DNA from: Shimia marina
GTDB lineage: Bacteria; Pseudomonadota; Alphaproteobacteria; Rhodobacterales; Rhodobacteraceae
Assembly: GCF_001458175.1 (NCBI RefSeq)
Contig: NZ_CYPW01000024.1
Span: forward strand, 172,013 to 236,012
Reading direction: 5' to 3'
DNA length: 64,000 nt
This document shows positions 1-7,251 of this stretch, in pieces. A program made the translations under genes and the position numbers. Each line of letters begins with the position of its first letter. The stretch's first letter is position 1. A model generated the notes under the pieces. That model was not told the origin of the DNA and searched no databases. It was given only the letters and a program-made list of their open reading frames with translations.

Positions 1-838
1 CGGACATCTCGTCGTCGGCCATGTCATCCATGGTGACCTGCGCTTCGGACATGTCCTGTTGCTCTTCCTGAGACTGCTCAGGATTGGCTTCGGTGTCCTC
101 TTCTTCGCTTTGGTCTTCGCCGCTGCTATCGGGATCATCCTGTTCTTCGGATTCTGGCTCAGCGTCATCCTGTTGATCATCAAGATCGTCAGGATCATCC
201 CCAAGCTGATCGCCATAGCCCAGATCATCAATGATCTGTCGGGCAAATTTCGCAAAGGCCTGTTGATCGTCGAGCAGACCTTGAAGGTCCCCCAAATGTT
301 CTCCGGCGCTTTGCTCGATGTAGCCGCGCCAGAGGTCCATCACATTGGCAGCTGCTGGTGGCAGGTCGCGGCCTGTGGCCAGATGCCGGATCAGATAGCC
401 TGCTGCCACCGCAAGGGGGGCCTGCTCTGTGGAGGTCATGTCCGCATAGCCACGGCCGGCGGCGTCGTGGCTGATCTTCACGTCAATGTTGGAGGCTGTA
501 CCGGGCATGTCACGCGCGCCCATGGCTTCGCAGCGCGCGGTTTCCATGGCCTCATAAAGATCGCGCGCAATGCCCTGTCCGGGCGCATAGCGCATGTGGG
601 TTGCGTCATCGTGATACTTGCGCTGCAGCGCCAGCGCATCTGCCGTGCCCCGTGCCAAAAGCACCTCATCGCGGCTCATGCGGCGGCTCACCTGTGGCAG
701 GCGCATTGCATCGCCAGAAACACCAGACGGGTCCACCGTGTAAGAGACCGACAATTCCGGATCGTTGGCCATCACTTTGGTGGCCTCAGCCAGGGCCTTC
801 TTGAACGGATCAGCGGGGTTGTCGCTTGGTTTTTTCAT
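1..838 (-). CDS. cobT: Cobaltochelatase subunit CobT (partial, C-terminus outside window)
   Basis: This reading frame is open from an ATG at 838 to the left edge, so only the N-terminal ~279 residues are present. CobT is the large AAA-associated subunit of the ATP-dependent CobNST cobaltochelatase, which inserts cobalt into hydrogenobyrinic acid a,c-diamide in aerobic cobalamin synthesis in the cytoplasm. The start MKKPSDNPADPFK, an alpha-helical N-terminal part and a very acidic Asp/Glu/Gln-rich linker from about residue 200 are typical of the family. The C-terminal VWA/MIDAS domain is expected beyond the window. It follows cobS on the same strand, the usual cobS-cobT order. Identification rests on family resemblance and on the neighbour. 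Confidence 0.9.
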   Translation of the reverse strand, partial: MKKPSDNPADPFKKALAEATKVMANDPELSVSYTVDPSGVSGDAMRLPQVSRRMSRDEVLLARGTADALALQRKYHDDATHMRYAPGQGIARDLYEAMETARCEAMGARDMPGTASNIDVKISHDAAGRGYADMTSTEQAPLAVAAGYLIRHLATGRDLPPAAANVMDLWRGYIEQSAGEHLGDLQGLLDDQQAFAKFARQIIDDLGYGDQLGDDPDDLDDQQDDAEPESEEQDDPDSSGEDQSEEEDTEANPEQSQEEQQDMSEAQVTMDDMADDEMS

Positions 839-997
839 GATCGCACCCAGTCCATAGAATGAGTTTCCCGCCCAAAGTGGTCTTTGTCCAGCCTTCCTTC
901 ATGAGAGGGCGGCGCCCGACCGCGGGCGGAAAACGAAGTGCCCGCCCATGGGGGCGGTCGGGCACTGCCCGGCGTTGCCGCCGGACAAGGCTGTTGT

Positions 998-1990
998 TTA
1001 ACCCAAGCTCACGTTTGCAGCGCTTTCCGGCAGCTCTTCGTCAAAGCAGCGCTGGTAGAACTCTGCCACAGTCTGGCGTTCCAGCTCGTCACATTTGTTC
1101 AGGAAGCTCAGGCGGAAAGCATAGCCCACATTGCGGAAGATTTCCGCGTTGGCCGCCCAGTTGATCACGGTCCGTGGGCTCATCACGGTTGAGAGATCGC
1201 CGTTCATGAAAGCTGTCCGGGTCAGATCTGCCACAGTCACCATCTGGTTTACAATTTTGCGGCCTTCCGCGGTGTTGTAATGCGGCGCTTTGGACAGGAT
1301 GATCGCGGCTTCGGCATCGTGGCTGAGGTAGTTCAGCGTCGCCACCAGAGACCAGCGGTCCATCTGCGCTTGGTTGATCTGCTGCGTGCCGTGATACAGC
1401 CCGGTGGTATCCCCGAGGCCCACGGTGTTGGCCGTGGCAAACAGGCGGAAATAGGGATTGGGCGTGATCACTTCGTTTTGGTCCAGCAGGGTCAGCTTGC
1501 CATCGGTTTCCAGAACCCGCTGAATGACAAACATCACGTCGGCGCGGCCTGCATCATATTCGTCAAACACAATGGCCGTCGGGTTGCGCAGGGCCCAAGG
1601 CAGAATGCCTTCGTGGAATTCTGTCACCTGTTTGCCATCGCGCAGTTTGATAGCGTCTTTCCCGATCAGGTCGATCCGGCTGATGTGGCTGTCCAGGTTG
1701 ACGCGCACACAGGGCCAGTTCAGGCGCGCGGCCACCTGTTCGATGTGGGTCGATTTACCGGTGCCGTGATAGCCCTGAATCATCACCCGGCGGTTGTGAC
1801 CAAAGCCAGCAAGGATGGCCAGCGTGGTTTCGGGGTCAAATTTATAGGTCGGGTCGATTTCCGGCACACGGTCGGTGCGCTCTTCAAAACCCTTGATTTT
1901 CATATCGCTGTCGATGCCAAACACATCACGCAGATCAATGTCTTCGGTGGGCTTTGCGTTGCTTTCCATAGTGCCGTTGGCCATGTCCAT
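998..1990 (-). CDS. cobS: Cobaltochelatase subunit CobS (AAA+ ATPase)
   Basis: CobS is the AAA+ motor subunit that forms a ring with CobT and drives cobalt insertion by CobN. The protein is 330 residues from the chosen ATG at 1990, close to the family norm. The start is supported by an AGAAGGACG Shine-Dalgarno directly upstream; longer frames reaching 2077 lack one. A Walker A motif (G-x2-GTGKS, about residues 73-80), a Walker B (VFDEYD, about 141-146) and the arginine-rich C-terminal half are visible. It precedes cobT by about 160 bp. Cobalamin made through this enzyme is needed by nrdJ in the same window. Confidence 0.95.
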   Translation of the reverse strand: MDMANGTMESNAKPTEDIDLRDVFGIDSDMKIKGFEERTDRVPEIDPTYKFDPETTLAILAGFGHNRRVMIQGYHGTGKSTHIEQVAARLNWPCVRVNLDSHISRIDLIGKDAIKLRDGKQVTEFHEGILPWALRNPTAIVFDEYDAGRADVMFVIQRVLETDGKLTLLDQNEVITPNPYFRLFATANTVGLGDTTGLYHGTQQINQAQMDRWSLVATLNYLSHDAEAAIILSKAPHYNTAEGRKIVNQMVTVADLTRTAFMNGDLSTVMSPRTVINWAANAEIFRNVGYAFRLSFLNKCDELERQTVAEFYQRCFDEELPESAANVSLG

Positions 1991-2217
1991 CGTCCTTCTA
2001 CAAGCCGCGCGATGAGGGCGGCCCAAATCTACCGGCCTTTGGTGCATCAATTCCAAACAGATCACAAGCGAAACCACGCAAAAGACGCGGCGTTGTCGTC
2101 AAACGCCCACCCGCGCGCCTATGCGGGGGTATAGATTGAATTTCTGTGCCACCGGAGATGAGAGCGAAGGCGACGGATGGCCCCTTCATGTGTTTCAGAC
2201 AGGCTTGGGGCATTTGC

Positions 2218-2274
2218 CAGGTCTCCCGAAGACCTGAGCGGGGGGCGATGTGCCCAGAAACATCGGGAGACCTG
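2218..2274 (-). promoter_or_regulatory. Mutually exclusive hairpins in the cobS leader region
   Basis: Read on the minus strand, arm 1 CAGGTCTCCCGA (2274-2263) pairs perfectly with arm 3 TCGGGAGACCTG (2229-2218). A middle arm CAGGTCT (2236-2230) can instead pair with the end of arm 3, giving a 7-bp stem with a 5-nt loop. Arms 1 and 2 are therefore direct repeats competing for one partner, the layout of an attenuator or RNA switch. The structure lies 228 nt before the cobS start. A simple terminator for the upstream regulator gene is the alternative; no T-run follows. Confidence 0.4.
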
Positions 2275-2275
2275 A

Positions 2276-2295
2276 CCCTCCCGCAAAGGGGAGGG
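2276..2295 (-). terminator. Possible weak terminator after the response regulator
   Basis: A 7-bp perfect stem, CCCTCCC/GGGAGGG with a 6-nt loop, lies about 20 bp past the stop of the regulator gene. No U-tract follows on the minus strand, so it may act only as a transcript end stabiliser. Confidence 0.3.
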
Positions 2296-2316
2296 CCCCA
2301 TCCGCGAGCTTGCGGT

Positions 2317-3024
2317 TTAAGCGGCAACCTCGCTTGAGGGTTCCGTAAAGCGATAGCCAAGCCCGTAGAGGGTCTGGATCGCGTTGAACTCTGGCGCAAC
2401 GTCGCGCAGCTTGCGGCGAATGCGCTTCACCTGACTGTCAATGCTGCGGTCTGTAACGTCCGCATCGCCACCGTGGGCCTGATCCAGAATGGCCGCGCGG
2501 CTGAAAACATGTCCGGGACGTTGCGCGATGATCCACAGCACATTGAATTCCGAAGCGGTCAGCATCACGTCCTTGCCGTCCCAGGAGGCAAGATGTCTGA
2601 GCTTGTCGAGCCTCAGCAGACCGCGCTGCAAAACCTGTGTCGCGTCATCGGCCTCCAAGGAGACAAACCCCACGCGCAGCGCCGCAGCAACGCGGGCGGA
2701 CATGACCTTTCTGGCAAAGGGTTTTGCCAGATAGTCGGATGCGCCCAGGCGCAGATACATGGCCTCTTCACTGTCGCTGCTTGTTGCGCTTGTGATCATC
2801 ACGGGCACCCGAAAGCCGTCCCGTAAGCGGTCAAAGACGGCAAGACCGTCCATCTTGGCGAAGCGCGTTTCCATGATCACCAGATCTGGCATCTGACGCG
2901 CCACGTCAGGCAAGGCTGTGTCCGGATCTACATGTGTGCGGACCACATGTCCCTCCGCTTCCAACTGCAATTGCAAAAGGCTCAGACAGTCCCTGTCCGG
3001 ATCGATTAGAATAATCCTGCTCAC
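2317..3024 (-). CDS. OmpR-family regulator with Glu at the phospho-acceptor site
   Basis: This 235-residue protein has an N-terminal receiver domain (about 1-120) and a C-terminal winged-helix DNA-binding domain (about 130-230, ending with the GLGYRF motif). The receiver keeps Thr78 and Lys101 (LAKPF), but the residue at the phospho-acceptor position is Glu52 (VIMET, where LD is usual), and the first acidic cluster reads IDPD rather than DDD. It may therefore be locked in an active-like state and work without a kinase; no histidine kinase gene is nearby. The start is a GTG at 3024, 4 bp after the stop of a small membrane-protein gene, so the two are probably co-transcribed. The target genes are unknown. 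Confidence 0.9.
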   Translation of the reverse strand: MSRIILIDPDRDCLSLLQLQLEAEGHVVRTHVDPDTALPDVARQMPDLVIMETRFAKMDGLAVFDRLRDGFRVPVMITSATSSDSEEAMYLRLGASDYLAKPFARKVMSARVAAALRVGFVSLEADDATQVLQRGLLRLDKLRHLASWDGKDVMLTASEFNVLWIIAQRPGHVFSRAAILDQAHGGDADVTDRSIDSQVKRIRRKLRDVAPEFNAIQTLYGLGYRFTEPSSEVAA

Positions 3025-3028
3025 CGCC

Positions 3029-3145
3029 TTATGCCCTTTCGCTACATGGCGCGCGCACTTCTGTGAGCGGTTGCAGCATGGGCGATCTCTGGCGGAGCAT
3101 CACGGTAAAAAAGCCAATTACAAAAACAAATCCAACCAGACTCAT
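3029..3145 (-). CDS. 38-residue membrane microprotein upstream of the response regulator
   Basis: A short frame starts at an ATG (3145) with a strong GGAGGC ribosome site 4 nt upstream and ends at a TAA (3029-3031), 4 bp before the GTG of the atypical regulator. The product begins MSLVGFVFVIGFFTVMLRQR: one hydrophobic helix of about 17 residues followed by a basic stop and a short polar tail of about 20 residues with one cysteine. It has the look of a single-span inner-membrane peptide with the tail in the cytoplasm. I do not recognise a family. The tight coupling suggests that it either sets translation of the regulator or acts as a membrane partner of it; both are inference. Confidence 0.6.
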   Translation of the reverse strand: MSLVGFVFVIGFFTVMLRQRSPMLQPLTEVRAPCSERA

Positions 3146-3246
3146 GTTGCCTCCAAATCCTATTCAAATGCGGTCCTGTGGAAGGCGGCATAATTGGTCG
3201 CGCGCCTTCGCAAAGGACATAGGGGCGCTGGTCAGTCCCGCCTTAG

Positions 3247-3281
3247 GGAAACGTGCCAAGGTTTTGAGGAAATTTGCCAAG
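3247..3281. promoter_or_regulatory. Tandem direct repeat with 21-bp period (candidate operator)
   Basis: Two 14-bp copies, GGAAACGTGCCAAG (3247-3260) and GGAAATTTGCCAAG (3268-3281), match at 12 of 14 positions and repeat every 21 bp, two helical turns. They lie 102-136 bp upstream of the microprotein start. OmpR-type regulators usually bind phased direct repeats, so autoregulation by the downstream regulator is possible; the AraC-type protein encoded next door is another candidate. Confidence 0.5.
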
Positions 3282-3291
3282 TTGTTTGGCG

Positions 3292-4308
3292 TCAGGAGCG
3301 CGTGTGGCGTTGCTCGCCCGGAGAATGACCGGTCCATCGTTTAAATGCGGTCGCAAAGGAGCTGACATCAGAGTAGCCCAACATATAAGCAATTTCGCTT
3401 TGCGACAGGCTGTGGTCAGAGAGGTAGCGTTCGGCCAATGCGCGTCGTAAATTGGAGAGAATGGATTGATATGTCGTGCCGACGTCGCCCAGACGTCGTG
3501 CCAGCGTTCGGGCGCTCATGCCCAGATCTTTTGCGATGACGCCCACGGTGGCCTGCCCTTGGGCAATGCGATCGACAATGGCCTTTTCAACCTTCACCTG
3601 AATATCGGGGCGATCTTTGGGGCGATTGGCCAAAACCAGCTCACAGTGCCGCTGCAAGACCGCCTGTAATCCTGCGTCGGCAGTGCTTAGGGGCAGATCA
3701 AGGTCCGCTTGATGAAACACAATGCGATTGGCCGTATGCCCAAAGCTGACCGGACAGTGAAACAGACTTTGGACGTCACCGGCGCGCGCGCTGCGGAAAT
3801 GCTCAAATTCGATCAGTTTGGGTTTCAACTGACGTGGCACCACAAGGTTGAGACCGCCGATGACCTGTGCTGTTTGAGCTTCAACGAAGCGGCTCAGGTT
3901 GATGCGCGGCGGCAAATTGTAGCTCCACATAAAGGCGCCGGTGATTTCCAATTGGCTTACGTCAAAATCAATCGGGTCCGAAAACACCTGTCTGTAGCGC
4001 GCGATGTTCAGCAGCATGTTTTTGACATCCATAGAGGAACGTCCGAGGTAGCCCACAAGGCCGAGCTGAACAAAACGTCTGTTCAGCCCCCAACGAATGC
4101 CGATGAGGTCATCACCGGTCAGCGCGGCGCCATTGTCAAAAACACGACCCAACTCTGCGATCGGGGCCATCGCCTCTGGTTCTGAAATCTCCGTCAGAGA
4201 AAGAAGGGTGCCTTGAAATACATCCGCCTGCTGATGGCCTTCGGCGATCAGATAAGAGGCAAAGTCGCGCACAATTGCGGCAAGATGTTTTGGACTGTCA
4301 TGACCCAT
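3292..4308 (-). CDS. AraC-family transcriptional regulator
   Basis: This is a 338-residue regulator with an N-terminal effector domain of the Arabinose_bd type (OruR/ArgR-like AraC proteins) spanning about residues 20-210 and a C-terminal double helix-turn-helix at about 235-335. The second helix-turn-helix carries the family signature (SEIAYMLGYSDVSSFATAFKRWTG-like, ending in the SPGE turn). Members of this group usually control amino-acid, lipid or alcohol catabolic genes in response to a small ligand. No catabolic operon sits beside it, so the ligand cannot be inferred. It is on the same strand as the microprotein/regulator pair but is separated from it by about 150 bp with its own candidate operator. 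Confidence 0.92.
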   Translation of the reverse strand: MGHDSPKHLAAIVRDFASYLIAEGHQQADVFQGTLLSLTEISEPEAMAPIAELGRVFDNGAALTGDDLIGIRWGLNRRFVQLGLVGYLGRSSMDVKNMLLNIARYRQVFSDPIDFDVSQLEITGAFMWSYNLPPRINLSRFVEAQTAQVIGGLNLVVPRQLKPKLIEFEHFRSARAGDVQSLFHCPVSFGHTANRIVFHQADLDLPLSTADAGLQAVLQRHCELVLANRPKDRPDIQVKVEKAIVDRIAQGQATVGVIAKDLGMSARTLARRLGDVGTTYQSILSNLRRALAERYLSDHSLSQSEIAYMLGYSDVSSFATAFKRWTGHSPGEQRHTRS

Positions 4309-4456
4309 AGCGCAAAATGTGCTGATTTACCGTGTCAAATCAAGTGCGGCCTGTGCCGGAATACAAAAGCGCGCGGTCCACTCAAAACCGCGCGGCTTTA
4401 TAAAACTGTCAGTCAGAAAGCCTCAGGGGCAATATTGCGCCCCTAAATCCGCGACA

Positions 4457-5080
4457 TCACTTGAAGTTGCGGCTTTCTTTGATCTGGTCCCAGGCCCAGA
4501 CCACCTCTTGAAGCTGATCTTCCTGGCTGCGATCACCACCGTTCATATCAGGGTGCAGCACTTTGATGAGCTTTTTATAAGCCTTGCGCACTTCTGCTTT
4601 GGTCCAGCTGTCCTTGGCTTCAAGGATTTCTATGGCCCGACGTTCCGTCGGTGGCAGGCGTTTGGAGGCCCCCCCGTTTTTACCTGGGTTCTGTGTGGCA
4701 TTGCCCCCCAGAACCTGATGAGGATCTTCAATGCCCAGACGGGCCCATGCACGGGCTTCTGGATCGGTGAATTTTTTTGTCTCGCGCTCCCAGACTTTGT
4801 CTTTGGAGTTTTGCGCGTTCAACTCGGCTTCGGTCTTGCCGTCAAAGAAGTTCCACTTGAGGTTATATTCCCTCACATGGTCTTTGCAGAACCATTTGAA
4901 CTCATCCAGCACATCCGGCGCGCGTGGCGCACGGTACTGGCCAGCCTCGGTACATCCGGGGTGTTCACATTCGCGCGTAGAGGTTTCTGACGCGCCTGTC
5001 ATGCCACGGCGCCCGCGCGGGTTCTTCTTCTTCGCCGATTTCACCGACATATCAAAACCGAAGGGATCAGATTTTGTCAT
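4457..5080 (-). CDS. DnaJ-domain protein with C-terminal J domain
   Basis: This 207-residue protein has a short J domain at its C-terminus (about 145-207) with an HPD triad at residues 176-178, which stimulates DnaK ATPase. The N-terminal half is basic, then carries a possible metal site (Cys38, Cys43, Cys65, His68) around a PGC...WFCKDH stretch. This architecture, with the J domain last, is common in alphaproteobacterial co-chaperone-like proteins of unknown client. It is divergent from the bolA gene, sharing a 74-bp promoter gap. Confidence 0.88.
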   Translation of the reverse strand: MTKSDPFGFDMSVKSAKKKNPRGRRGMTGASETSTRECEHPGCTEAGQYRAPRAPDVLDEFKWFCKDHVREYNLKWNFFDGKTEAELNAQNSKDKVWERETKKFTDPEARAWARLGIEDPHQVLGGNATQNPGKNGGASKRLPPTERRAIEILEAKDSWTKAEVRKAYKKLIKVLHPDMNGGDRSQEDQLQEVVWAWDQIKESRNFK

Positions 5081-5154
5081 TCACGCACCTATTCGACTCG
5101 GAGCAGAGAGTTTACCCTAAAGCGCGCCAGATTGAAGAGGTCGGAGTCAGAAAA

Positions 5155-5415
5155 ATGAGCGTTGCACAGGAAATTCACAAAAAGTTGGCAGAGGCCTTTT
5201 CCCCGGTGGAACTTGATGTGCAGGATGATAGCGCCAGCCATGCTGGACATGCAGGCGCGCCTTCAGGCGGGGAAAGCCATTTCAATGTGCGGATTCGTGC
5301 TAACGCCTTTGCGGGTCAGTCCCGGATTACACGGCACCGTGCCGTACATGCCGCGCTGGGCGCAGAAGTGCTGTCCCGTATCCATGCATTGGCTTTGGAT
5401 ATTGACACGCCCTAG
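5155..5415 (+). CDS. BolA family protein
   Basis: This 86-residue protein has the BolA/IbaG fold: an N-terminal helix, a glycine-rich loop after the second strand (SGGESHFNVRI) and the RHRAVHAAL helix. BolA proteins bind [2Fe-2S] clusters with monothiol glutaredoxins and affect iron-sulfur trafficking and cell shape. The ATG at 5155 is preferred because GGAG lies upstream and because the residues before it do not belong to the family. The stop is 2 bp from the stop of the convergent gene. Confidence 0.9.
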   Translation: MSVAQEIHKKLAEAFSPVELDVQDDSASHAGHAGAPSGGESHFNVRIRANAFAGQSRITRHRAVHAALGAEVLSRIHALALDIDTP

Positions 5416-5417
5416 CA

Positions 5418-5855
5418 CTATGGTCGGTCCGACGGAGGGGATACGGACACCTCTGTTGCGGAGACCTCCTCAGACATTTCTTCATACTCGTCGTTTGCAG
5501 CAGGCGCATCTGCTTCTTGGTCCGAGACAGGCATGTCTGCCTCAGGGGTGACAACCGGTGGCGTAGCGGGCACAGCGCGTGATGTTGCGGGGATTCGCTC
5601 CGGGTGAAATACGGCAACCTCATCTGTTTTGTTGCGACGAAAGACCAACACGGAGCGATATGTGGTGGCGGATCCGGTGAGCCCGCTGCGTTCTTCGTTG
5701 GGCAATGTTTCGGCCCGAACAAACTCCCAGCCCTCCGCCGCCAGCATGTTCATCTGGTGTTCCAGCGCATGGGCAAACCGCCCATCGGGTCCTTTCACCC
5801 CCTTTGCTTTTAAGCCGCGGGTGGGGGAGGGGATCACTTTGTATTCAAATGTCAT
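5418..5855 (-). CDS. DUF4177-like small protein with acidic tail
   Basis: From the ATG at 5855 the product is 145 residues. The first ~80 residues (MTFEYKVIPSP..., ending in a hydrophobic VLVFRR strand) resemble DUF4177, a short alpha/beta domain that often includes the phrase 'LN..A.EGWE'; here LAAEGWEFV is seen. The remainder is a proline- and glutamate-rich, probably disordered tail. The function is unknown. The frame extends upstream, but the ATG at 5855 fits the domain start. It converges on bolA with a 2-bp gap. Confidence 0.75.
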   Translation of the reverse strand: MTFEYKVIPSPTRGLKAKGVKGPDGRFAHALEHQMNMLAAEGWEFVRAETLPNEERSGLTGSATTYRSVLVFRRNKTDEVAVFHPERIPATSRAVPATPPVVTPEADMPVSDQEADAPAANDEYEEMSEEVSATEVSVSPPSDRP

Positions 5856-5941
5856 AACTCTTCGTCCAGACTTTAAAGCACCACGGCGTGTCATGCGCCA
5901 TTTTCAAATATCGCTTGCGCAAATACGTTGGGTCGCCATTT

Positions 5942-6544
5942 TTATCCACGCAGTTTCTTTGGAAGCAGGCGCAATCGATCCGGGTACGCGGGTGTTTTTG
6001 CATCTTCCTTGAACATGGCCCAACTGGGGAATTTATCCTGCGGATCCCGTTTCTTGGAAAGCGCGGTGCGCATCACAGGCTGTTGTAACTCCTCCGCCAG
6101 CGCGTCGACGCTGATCTGCACCAGTGGCCATTTTTTGTGATAGTCATGGCCGGCAATCATACCACCGACTTTCACCTTGGCGAACCAGTCAAACATGGTC
6201 TTGCCGCGCTCTTCCCCGGTGTGTGCATAGCCATCGATGTACACAAAATCAAAATACTCATCCGGGAAAGCACTCAGGGCCTCGTCAAAGCTCATCCGCA
6301 AAAGCCAGTAAGGTTTGCCCATACCGACATTATGAAGGGCTTTTATGTATTCTTCGGTGTCATGATGATCGCCGTACAGATCCACCCCATAAAGCTCTTT
6401 GAACAAACCGGTTTCCATCAGGCGCTTGGAATACCAGCCCCCGGCCACGCCAAGTTCAATGCCAATCAGCCCGTCGCGCTCTAAGAAGCGCGGCAGTTCT
6501 TTGCGTTCTTGTATTATATCGATCAAATCCGCCATGCGTGGCAC
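5942..6544 (-). CDS. Class I SAM-dependent methyltransferase
   Basis: This protein of about 200 residues resembles the Methyltransf_24 group. Motif I is visible as IGIELGVAGG (about residues 27-36), followed by an acidic strand end (YGVDLYGD), and a later motif FDFVYIDGYAHT that in this group forms the active-site edge. The C-terminal part (GMIAGHDYH) is also typical. The substrate is unknown; relatives modify sugars or are linked to surface glycans. The start is uncertain: GTG at 6544 or ATG at 6535. It begins a few bases from the stop of the upstream thioesterase gene, which implies co-transcription. Confidence 0.85.
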   Translation of the reverse strand: MPRMADLIDIIQERKELPRFLERDGLIGIELGVAGGWYSKRLMETGLFKELYGVDLYGDHHDTEEYIKALHNVGMGKPYWLLRMSFDEALSAFPDEYFDFVYIDGYAHTGEERGKTMFDWFAKVKVGGMIAGHDYHKKWPLVQISVDALAEELQQPVMRTALSKKRDPQDKFPSWAMFKEDAKTPAYPDRLRLLPKKLRG

Positions 6545-6548
6545 AGTC

Positions 6549-7049
6549 TCATGCGCGTGTCAGCGCGTCTAGTGGTTTGCGCAGCCCCATTGGGCGTCCC
6601 ACCCTCTCTGGGCGCGGCAAGCCGCTATGGGTCTGAGCCATAATGTTAAATTGCGTTTGGATTTCTGCTGGCATGGCCGCCACCCGCGGACCGCTTTGAT
6701 CAATGTGCAAGCCGATCCCTTCGCCGGTTGCGGCCAACCAGCCGTCCACATGGCGCAGTTCTTGATAGAAGTGAAAGCTCTTTGGGCCGTGATCCAGCAG
6801 TTGAAAGCTGGCTCGGACCTGATCACCCAAATGGAGTTCCCGAATGTAGCAGACGTGAAATTCCGCCGAAAATGTCGTGTGCCCCGTGCGGTCACGGTAC
6901 TCTGGCCCCAAACCCAGTGGCGCATAGACTTGATCCACGCCGCGATCAAAAAGCACATTATAAAACGCCATGTTCAAATGCCCATTGTAGTCAAGCCATT
7001 GCGCTTCGACAGCCATGGGCTTGGATAAAAAAGGGGCGTCATAGGTCAT
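6549..7049 (-). CDS. Hotdog-fold thioesterase
   Basis: From the ATG at 7049 the product is 166 residues of the 4-hydroxybenzoyl-CoA thioesterase / FadM-like hotdog family. The catalytic loop is visible as W-x-DYNGHLN (about residues 17-24), with the Asp that usually acts in hydrolysis. The middle part (DQVRASFQLLDHG) is the usual second strand pair. The substrate is likely an acyl-CoA; some close families sit in carnitine catabolism, but no such genes are here. CAGGAG lies upstream of the start. The methyltransferase gene follows immediately. Confidence 0.85.
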   Translation of the reverse strand: MTYDAPFLSKPMAVEAQWLDYNGHLNMAFYNVLFDRGVDQVYAPLGLGPEYRDRTGHTTFSAEFHVCYIRELHLGDQVRASFQLLDHGPKSFHFYQELRHVDGWLAATGEGIGLHIDQSGPRVAAMPAEIQTQFNIMAQTHSGLPRPERVGRPMGLRKPLDALTRA

Positions 7050-7251
7050 TGGGCACTCCTGTTGGCCGCCCTTTTTTATGGCAATGCCGCTTTCTGAGTT
7101 CAAGAGAGATCCAGAGGGACAACGCTTGGAGTTACCTAGGGGAGCTTTGCTTAGCTGCGCCCCCACTACAGGGCGACCAAAGTCCAAAGGCGACGTGCTT
7201 GAGACTCACATAAAACTGCCGTAACTGCCTGAGTGCATTCGGAGTACTCAT

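Larger units (their letters stand above)
1991..2316. other. Non-coding region between cobS and the response regulator
   Basis: About 325 bp without a convincing gene. It holds the cobS leader and promoter and two inverted-repeat structures listed separately (2218-2274 and 2276-2295). Short open frames exist on both strands here, but none has a ribosome site and a recognisable product. Confidence 0.6.

Noticed and set aside
2100-2300. A complete cobalamin riboswitch before cobS
   Set aside because: Only a partial likeness to the B12 box is present; the upstream conserved stems would fall in the regulator coding sequence and are not found.
1998-2399. A 133-codon minus-strand frame between cobS and the regulator
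   Set aside because: It overlaps the regulator's 3' end, has no ribosome site, and crosses two strong hairpins; possible but not supportable.
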